Shown here: positions 55,189-64,000 of the stretch, piece after piece
Layout of the letters: the number at the start of each line of letters is the position of its first letter
Position numbering within the stretch: the first letter of the stretch is position 1
From: Pacificimonas pallii
GTDB taxonomy: Bacteria > Pseudomonadota > Alphaproteobacteria > Sphingomonadales > Sphingomonadaceae
Direction of reading: 5' to 3'
Length of the DNA: 64,000 nucleotides
Assembly: GCF_019204005.1 (NCBI RefSeq)
Contig: NZ_JAGSPA010000002.1
Coordinates: forward strand, 558,001 to 622,000
Notes under the pieces: generated by a model
Seen by the model: only the letters and a program-made list of their open reading frames with translations
Told to the model about the DNA's origin: nothing
The model's database searches: none
Made by a program: the position numbers and the translations under genes

Positions 55189-56433
55189 TCAATCGCGCAT
55201 CATGGTGACCATCTGCTTGCGATAGCCGTTCACGAAGCAGGATTCGACCCGTACAGGCTCTTCGGTACAGGTGAGGCGCATATTCCGTTTCACCATTTCC
55301 TCAACCAGCGTCGTCAGCTGCAGTTCGGCAAGCCGCGCACCGACACAGCGATGAATCCCATAGCCAAAGGCAATCTGGCGGCGGGCATTCTCACGATCGG
55401 CAATGAACTTATCGCCGTCCTTGAACATGTCTTCATCGCGATTGGCTGACGCGTACCACATGATGACCTTGTCGCCTTTACGGATCAGCTTCCCGTTCAG
55501 CTCATAATCTTCCGTTGCCGTACGGCGCATATGGGCGAGCGGCGTCTGCCAGCGGATGAGTTCCTGAACGGCCGTCTTGACGATTTTTGATCCCTCGCCT
55601 TCACCGCGCACCTTGTCCCACTCTTCCGGCCATTGATGCATGGTACGCGCAATGCCCGTCATGGAATTGCGGGTCGTGTCATTGCCGCCGACGATCAGCA
55701 GGATCAGATTGCCGATGAACATCTGCTCGGGCATATCACTCATGGCAGGCGATGCCTGCATCATCGAAATCAGGTCCCGGCCCGGAGGTTGCTGCTTTTT
55801 CATTTCCCACAGACCGGCGAAATACATGCCCATTTCATACATCTTGTTCATGCGCTCTTTGCTGAAGCCCTCATCCTTCGCGGCATTGATATCGCCGGCA
55901 TAGTCGGACCATTCCGTCAGCTTTCTGCGGTCGGCCCAGGGAAAGTCGAACAGCAGCGCGAGCATGCCAGTGGTAAGTTCGATGGACACCCGGTCGACCC
56001 AGTCGAACGCCTCATTGATGGGCAGGCCGTCGAGTACTTCGGCCGTCCGGGCGCGGATTTCCGGCTCCATGAAATTCATTTCGGACGGCGTGAATTTCGG
56101 AGCGACCGTCCGGCGCTGCGGGGTATGTTCGGGCGGATCCATGGCGATGAACATGGGCATCGGCTCCGCGTCGGCAAATTCCTCGACGCGGTCCGCGATC
56201 GTGATGCCGCTATATTCCCAGGACGATGAGAAAATTTTCGGAAGCGCTTCGATTTCCACGATGTCCTTATATTTCGTCGCCGACCAGTAGGCGCCAAACT
56301 CGCTGTCCTCGGTATAGTGCAGCGGATCGGTAGCGCGCATTTTCGCGAACAGATCCGGCCAACTCCGCTGGGTCCAGTGGATGTTCGCCGACGGATCGAA
56401 CGTCGGCATATCGGTCTTCACCTGTGTGGCCAT
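55189..56433 (-). CDS. Cytochrome P450, CYP153-like
   Basis: A 414-residue soluble P450. The I-helix has the CYP153-like LLIVGGNDTTRNSM, ExxR is in QELIRW, and the heme-binding loop is FGYGIHRCVGARLAE. CYP153s hydroxylate terminal carbons of medium-chain alkanes or fatty acids. GGGAGAG precedes the ATG. No ferredoxin or ferredoxin reductase gene adjoins it, so electron donors must come from elsewhere. Its promoter is shared with the CorA gene (74 bases). Confidence 0.92.
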   Translation of the reverse strand: MATQVKTDMPTFDPSANIHWTQRSWPDLFAKMRATDPLHYTEDSEFGAYWSATKYKDIVEIEALPKIFSSSWEYSGITIADRVEEFADAEPMPMFIAMDPPEHTPQRRTVAPKFTPSEMNFMEPEIRARTAEVLDGLPINEAFDWVDRVSIELTTGMLALLFDFPWADRRKLTEWSDYAGDINAAKDEGFSKERMNKMYEMGMYFAGLWEMKKQQPPGRDLISMMQASPAMSDMPEQMFIGNLILLIVGGNDTTRNSMTGIARTMHQWPEEWDKVRGEGEGSKIVKTAVQELIRWQTPLAHMRRTATEDYELNGKLIRKGDKVIMWYASANRDEDMFKDGDKFIADRENARRQIAFGYGIHRCVGARLAELQLTTLVEEMVKRNMRLTCTEEPVRVESCFVNGYRKQMVTMMRD

Positions 56434-56507
56434 TGCAAATCTCTCCCAAGTTCAATCAGAGCATCACTCAGTTTGCGATCAATTGCAAACCCCTGCATTA
56501 GAGAGGA

Positions 56508-57527
56508 ATGCCAGGATTGATTGCACTCGAGGTCCCCGAATTGGCCGCCGTCGCAGAGGAGGATGGCCTGCTGTTCGCTGTCCGTCTCAATCGCGAGGGC
56601 GGCGGTACGCTGCTTCATTGGAAAGACGTCCTGACATGGACGCCCGCTGACGGGCCGCTCTGGTTGCACGTCGATGCCAGCTCGCGGCGCGTGCGCGAAT
56701 GGCTGGACCATGATAGCGGCCTGACCCCGATTACCATCGAGGCCCTGCTCGATCCCAGGCCGCGTCCGCGGGTGTTTCAGGGCAAGAACGGCTATGTGAC
56801 GATCCTGCGCGGTATAAATCTGAATGAGGGGGCCGATCCCGAAGACATGGTGTCCCTTCGCCTCTGGTCTGACGGTGTCCGCCTGATCAGCTTGCGGCAG
56901 GAATATCTGAAGACACCGCGTTTCGTCCTTGATGACGTCCTGCGCGCCGGCGCAGGCCCGGTGGACGCACCTGCGCTTTATGAACGGATGATCAGCAAGC
57001 TCATCGATTTCCTTGGTGTCGCTATCGAGGAATATGAAACACGGATCGAGGATATCGAGCAGCGGATCGACAAAGGTGACATTGACGCGCTTCGTTCCGA
57101 CGTGTCGGAATTGCGGCAAAATCTCGTTTCCATGCGCCGTTACATGGCACCCCAGGTCGGCGCACTGCAACGCCTCACCGCATTGCCGCCGGAATGGCTC
57201 GCGCCGCATGAAGCACTGCTGCTGCGAGAGAGCGCCGACCAGTTCGAACGCTATCTGGAAGACCTGGATGAATTTCGTGAGCGCGCCATCGTTGCCAAGG
57301 ACGACATCGTCAATCGTCAGAGTGAACGCATGAACCAGACAATGTATGTATTGTCGATTGTGGCGGCGATTTTCCTGCCGCTCGGCTTCCTGACAGGGCT
57401 GTTCGGGATCAATGTCGGCGGTATGCCCGGCGTCGATGATGATATGGGGTTCTGGATCGTCACCATTTCCATGGGGCTCATCATAGCCGCGGAATTATGG
57501 ATATTCAGAAGGCTTGGCTGGCTCTAG
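56508..57527 (+). CDS. CorA/ZntB-family divalent metal transporter
   Basis: A 339-residue transporter with a long cytoplasmic N-terminal funnel, a helical arm (IEEYETRIEDIEQRIDKGD), and two C-terminal TM helices (VLSIVAAIFLPLGFLTGLFG, then FWIVTISMGLIIAAELWIF). The loop carries GINVGGMPG, closer to ZntB than to the classic CorA GMN-only pattern. It may export zinc or move Mg. The start is uncertain: ATG 56508 leaves almost no spacing to GAGAGG; TTG 56517 has better spacing. It is divergent from the P450. Confidence 0.87.
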   Translation: MPGLIALEVPELAAVAEEDGLLFAVRLNREGGGTLLHWKDVLTWTPADGPLWLHVDASSRRVREWLDHDSGLTPITIEALLDPRPRPRVFQGKNGYVTILRGINLNEGADPEDMVSLRLWSDGVRLISLRQEYLKTPRFVLDDVLRAGAGPVDAPALYERMISKLIDFLGVAIEEYETRIEDIEQRIDKGDIDALRSDVSELRQNLVSMRRYMAPQVGALQRLTALPPEWLAPHEALLLRESADQFERYLEDLDEFRERAIVAKDDIVNRQSERMNQTMYVLSIVAAIFLPLGFLTGLFGINVGGMPGVDDDMGFWIVTISMGLIIAAELWIFRRLGWL

Positions 57528-57544
57528 GCTAGCAGATCAGCAGG

Positions 57545-59188
57545 TCAGCAGACCGGCCTGAAGCTTTCCGCCTGCGCCATCTGCCAGTGCCGCGCATATC
57601 GCGTCGCGCCGGGTTCCGCCAGCAGCTGGCCGGTTTCCAGAAACTCGTAGATCATGTCGACGGACTTCATCTGCGACGGGTTCAGCCGCATGCGCAGGTG
57701 AAATGGCCGGAAATCAGTGTGCTCGCGAATCCCCGAGGCCACCATGATATCCCTGAGCGATTTCACCGTTTTGGCGTGAAAGTTCGCCACGCGGGGGGCC
57801 TTGTCGGCGATCACCAGCCCGCGCTGGCGCGCTGCCGATGTGGTCGCAACGGCGCTTGGGCATTTGCCAGTGTGACAATGCTGCGCCTGTACGCAGCCCA
57901 GGGAGAACATGAACGCGCGCGCGGCGTTGCACCAATCCGCGCCAATCGCGAAATTCATGGCAAGCCCGGCGGCGCTGTGCACCTTCCCCGAGGCAACCAG
58001 GCGGATGTCGTCCTTTAGGCCGCAGCCGACCAGGGCGTTGCGTGTCATGATCAGCCCCTCGCGCAGCGGCATGCCTACACGGTCCGACATTTCCTGCGGC
58101 GCGGCACCGGTACCGCCTTCGCCGCCATCGACGACGATAAAATCCGGACGGATGCCGGTTTCCAGCATGGCCTTGCACAGCGCGAACAGCTCATGCGGGT
58201 ACCCGACGCAGAATTTGATCCCGGCGGGCTTGCCGCCGGACAGGTCGCGCATCTTCGCCAAGAACTCCAAAAGCCCGATTGGCGTCGTAAAAGCGCTATG
58301 TGCGGCGGGTGACAGAACGTCCTGCTGTTCAGGGACACCGCGAATGTCGGCGATCTCCTTCGTCACCTTCGCGCCTGGAAGCATGCCGCCTTTTCCCGGT
58401 TTCGCGCCCTGCGATAATTTCAGCTCGACCATCTTCACCTGATCGTCCTGCGCCTTGTCGCGGAACCGTTCGGGGTCGAAAGCGCCGTCCGGCGTTCGCG
58501 CCCCGAAATAACCGGTGCCCAATTCCCAGACGAGGTCTCCCCCCTGCCGGTGATAGGGACTGATGCCGCCTTCCCCGGTATCGTGGTAGAATCCGCCCGC
58601 TTTCGCGCCAAGGTTGAGCGCCGTGATCGCATGTGCGCCAAGAGAGCCATAGCTCATGGCGGAAATGTTCAGACAGCTTGCCGAATAGGGCCGCTTGCAC
58701 TGGGCATTGCCCACCATGACCCGCGGGTCATGAACGGCGTGAATTTCCGGTGACATGGAGTGCGAGAGCCATTCGAAATCCGCACCGTAAACGTCAAGCT
58801 CGGTCCCGAAGGGCTGCGCATCCGTCTGCCGCTTCGCCCGGGCATAGACCAGCGCGCGCTGGTCGCGACTGAACGGCATGCCTTCATGATCGCCTTCGAC
58901 TATGTAGGAACGAAGAAACGGTCGCAAGTCTTCGAAAAACCAGCGAAAGCGCGCTGTGAATGGATAAAGGCGCCGCAGCGTATGCTTGGTTTGAAAGAGA
59001 TCGAAAATGGCGATCAGAAAGGGCGGCACCGTCAACAGCAGCAGGCCAAGCAGCGGCGCCCAATATCGCGCCGCCAGCACGATGGCGACGCTCAGAATCG
59101 GGGGAAACCACAAGAACATGTTGCGCGCGATCGGATCGTCACCGCTTAGCAGATGGTCTTTCGTATCGGTATAATCGCGTGTTTTCAT
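57545..59188 (-). CDS. FMN-binding glutamate synthase family membrane protein
   Basis: A 547-residue protein. Two TM helices near residues 22-60 (FLWFPPILSVAIVLAARYW and LLGLLLLTVPPFLIAIFDLF) anchor a GltS-type FMN barrel (YNISAMSYGSLGAHAI-like, LSQGAKPGKGGMLPG, VVDGGEGGTGAAP, and the Cys cluster GCVQAQHCHTGKCP). The lone FMN/FeS domain lacks the amidotransferase domain, so it is not a full glutamate synthase; related proteins may act as methylamine-type synthases or unknown oxidoreductases. ATG 59188 (MKTRDYTDT) is chosen over the frame start 59299. Convergent with CorA. Confidence 0.85.
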   Translation of the reverse strand: MKTRDYTDTKDHLLSGDDPIARNMFLWFPPILSVAIVLAARYWAPLLGLLLLTVPPFLIAIFDLFQTKHTLRRLYPFTARFRWFFEDLRPFLRSYIVEGDHEGMPFSRDQRALVYARAKRQTDAQPFGTELDVYGADFEWLSHSMSPEIHAVHDPRVMVGNAQCKRPYSASCLNISAMSYGSLGAHAITALNLGAKAGGFYHDTGEGGISPYHRQGGDLVWELGTGYFGARTPDGAFDPERFRDKAQDDQVKMVELKLSQGAKPGKGGMLPGAKVTKEIADIRGVPEQQDVLSPAAHSAFTTPIGLLEFLAKMRDLSGGKPAGIKFCVGYPHELFALCKAMLETGIRPDFIVVDGGEGGTGAAPQEMSDRVGMPLREGLIMTRNALVGCGLKDDIRLVASGKVHSAAGLAMNFAIGADWCNAARAFMFSLGCVQAQHCHTGKCPSAVATTSAARQRGLVIADKAPRVANFHAKTVKSLRDIMVASGIREHTDFRPFHLRMRLNPSQMKSVDMIYEFLETGQLLAEPGATRYARHWQMAQAESFRPVC

Positions 59189-59249
59189 ATGCGCGCTGGT
59201 CCTTTCAGGTCTGAACGACCGGCGATGTCCGAAAGGTCCGCCCGCGAAA

Positions 59250-62269
<3,020 letters not shown>

Positions 62270-62288
62270 ATCGGCTCCCCATTCTTGA

Positions 62289-63953
62289 TCAGTTTCCGCT
62301 TAGCAGTCTTGCCGCCTGTGCGCGTGCTTCTTCGGTGACTTCGGCCGCGGACAGCATGCGGGCGATCTCTTCCTGCCGCTCTCCGGCGCTCAGCGGGACA
62401 ACGCTGGTCCGCGTGCCCGCATCGACCTGCCGCTTGGAAATCCGGAAATGTGCGTCACCCCGCGCCGCGACCTGCGGCGAGTGTGTGACGACAAGCACCT
62501 GACCGTCGCCGGCCAGACGTGCCAGGCGGTCGCCAATCGCACTTGCGGTCGCGCCGCCGACGCCCCGGTCGATCTCGTCGAAGATCATGGTTCCGGCATC
62601 GCCCGACGCCGCCAGGGCGACTTTCAGCGCCAGCAGGAACCGCGACAGCTCACCGCCGGAAGCAATCTTGATCAGCGCTCCAAAATCGGATCCGGGATTG
62701 GTGGAGATTTCAAACTGCACCTCGTCCGCACCATCGGCGCCCTGCGCATTCCGCGGCAGAGACGAGATCACGGTCCGGAATTTTGCGGCGTCCAGCTTCA
62801 GTGGCGGCAGCTCCGCTGCCACGGCGGCATCCAGCCCCTTGGCCGCTGTCGTCCGCGCGGCTGTGAGCGCCGCCGCCGCCTTCACATAGGCCGCTTCAGC
62901 GTCACGGAGCTCGGTTTCCAAAATGGCGAGATTTGCGTCGCCTTCATTCAGCGCCATGCGGCGTTCCGTCAGCGAGACAAGGAAATCGCCCAGCGCTTCG
63001 GGCGCGACATTGTGCTTTCGCGCCAGTGCCCGCAGCTCGAACAGCCGCTCCTCGGCATCATCCAGCCGGTTTTCATCATAGGCCATCTCTTCGGCGGCGC
63101 GGCGCAAATGGGTCTCCACATCATCGGTTTCCACCAATGCGCGGTCGAGTGCACCGAGCGCCTCAGCCAGCGATTCATGCACGTCTGAAATCCGTTCCAG
63201 CCGCCGCGCGACACCGCGAAGTCCGGCCAGCGCGCCCTTGGAACCGCTCAGTTCCTTATCGATCGTCGACAGATCCTCGGCAATCTTCTGCCCGGCGAGC
63301 ATGTCCGCACGCTCTTTCGCCAGTTCGGTCTCTTCACCGGCGACGGGGCCAAAGGCCTCGATTTCATCAATGGCATGGTCCAGCCATTCGCGGTCTTCGG
63401 CGGCGCGGGCGATCCGCGCCTGCAACTCGGAAAGCTGTTTGCGGGCAGTTTTCAGCGCCGCATGTGCGCTGCGCACCTTCTCCTTCGGCGCGTCAAGGCC
63501 GCCATATAGATCCAGCAGGTCGCGATGGCCCCGCGCGTCCAGCAGGCCGCGTTCATCATGCTGTCCGTGAATTTCCGTCAGCGCACTGCCGATATCCCGC
63601 AGCAGCGCCGCCGATACCGGCTGGTCATTAACCCATGCCCGGCTACCGCCGTCGGCCTTCACGACCCGGCGCAGGACCAGTTCATCTTCTCCGACATCGA
63701 TATCCTGAGCCTGAAGCAGACGGCGTGATACATGATCAGGCCCGGCGGAAAATGTCGCGGACACCTGCGCGCGGTCCTGGCCCGCCCGGACAAGACCGCT
63801 ATCCGCCCGCGCGCCAAGGGTCAGGCCGAGCGAATCCAGCAGGATCGACTTGCCCGCGCCGGTCTCCCCGGTCAGCACCGTAAGGCCGCTGGCGAAATCA
63901 AGATCCAGAGTCTCGATCAGCAAAACGTCATTGATGGTCAGCGCCGTCAGCAT
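62289..63953 (-). CDS. recN: DNA repair protein RecN
   Basis: A 554-residue SMC-like ATPase that joins double-strand-break ends. It has Walker A GETGAGKSILLDSL near the N-terminus, a long coiled-coil arm, the signature SGGELSRFLLALKVALA, Walker B MIFDEIDRGVGG and VVTHSPQVAA. The first 47 bases beyond its ATG hold only the start of its promoter region or of an upstream gene beyond the window. Confidence 0.96.
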   Translation of the reverse strand: MLTALTINDVLLIETLDLDFASGLTVLTGETGAGKSILLDSLGLTLGARADSGLVRAGQDRAQVSATFSAGPDHVSRRLLQAQDIDVGEDELVLRRVVKADGGSRAWVNDQPVSAALLRDIGSALTEIHGQHDERGLLDARGHRDLLDLYGGLDAPKEKVRSAHAALKTARKQLSELQARIARAAEDREWLDHAIDEIEAFGPVAGEETELAKERADMLAGQKIAEDLSTIDKELSGSKGALAGLRGVARRLERISDVHESLAEALGALDRALVETDDVETHLRRAAEEMAYDENRLDDAEERLFELRALARKHNVAPEALGDFLVSLTERRMALNEGDANLAILETELRDAEAAYVKAAAALTAARTTAAKGLDAAVAAELPPLKLDAAKFRTVISSLPRNAQGADGADEVQFEISTNPGSDFGALIKIASGGELSRFLLALKVALAASGDAGTMIFDEIDRGVGGATASAIGDRLARLAGDGQVLVVTHSPQVAARGDAHFRISKRQVDAGTRTSVVPLSAGERQEEIARMLSAAEVTEEARAQAARLLSGN

Positions 63954-64000
63954 GCGGGCGGTCTAGACCAGAACAAAGTGGCAACCAATAGCGGAAATGG

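Overview
The window looks like a chromosomal segment of a free-living alphaproteobacterium of the order Sphingomonadales. The reasons are the high GC content, the order ntrY-ntrX-hfq-hflX-(convergent)mazG, the alphaproteobacterial families EipA/DUF1134, DciA and UbiK, a possible general-stress (EcfG-type) promoter, a CtrA-type box, and the carboxynorspermidine route of polyamine synthesis. The gene density is that of a core chromosome. I saw no rRNA, tRNA, insertion sequence, prophage, CRISPR array or replication origin.

Layout. 1-6.6 kb: a two-TM coiled-coil protein cut by the window edge, an Hpt phosphotransfer protein, a short PutA (proline to glutamate), a MaoC hydratase and a thiolase, and a DUF4760 gene whose 5' end looks eroded. 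6.6-11.1 kb: a DUF885 lipoprotein, a MarR-like regulator, a DUF1134 (EipA) lipoprotein and a LuxR-type solo. 11.2-17.3 kb: the ntrY-ntrX-hfq-hflX block facing mazG. 17.6-25.6 kb: a small secreted acidic-repeat protein, acetyl-CoA synthetase, then a minus-strand run of a TPR protein, RsmB-like methyltransferase, IMP dehydrogenase, M28 peptidase and ClpX. 25.9-31.8 kb: an SLC13-type permease and a two-gene RND efflux pump. 31.9-35.2 kb: PilZ, DciA, MutY, TspO, UbiK and YbjN. 35.3-41.4 kb: a PQQ/heme c dehydrogenase, NUDIX, two tiny genes, GNAT, glycerol kinase and a small hypothetical protein. 41.4-46.5 kb: a threonine-dehydratase-like enzyme, then a three-gene polyamine pathway (ornithine/lysine decarboxylase, carboxynorspermidine synthase, carboxynorspermidine decarboxylase). 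46.5-50.8 kb: an EF-hand protein, a half-length squalene/phytoene-synthase-like protein, and a TadG-TadE-TadE set. 50.9-64 kb: EttA, a small lipoprotein behind the EcfG-type promoter, an alpha/beta hydrolase with an SDR, a CtrA-box/hairpin/40-residue ORF locus, a CYP153-like P450, a CorA/ZntB transporter, an FMN glutamate-synthase-family protein, DNA ligase A, an esterase-like lipoprotein and RecN.

How it fits together. The best defined functional units are the NtrYX/Hfq/HflX regulatory block, the polyamine cluster (diamine, then carboxy-triamine, then triamine), the surface-filament-like TadG/TadE/TadE operon, and the ligA-esterase-recN repair operon. Several convergent gene pairs share a four-base overlap of stop codons, three of them as CTAG. 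The least explained parts are the tiny genes (38340-38728, 54834-54956), the stress-promoter lipoprotein and the DUF4760 remnant. I found no convincing wholly new multi-gene system. The strongest candidates for new biology are the CtrA box plus C-rich-loop hairpin locus at 54.8-55.2 kb and the orphan TadG/E/E filament-like set.
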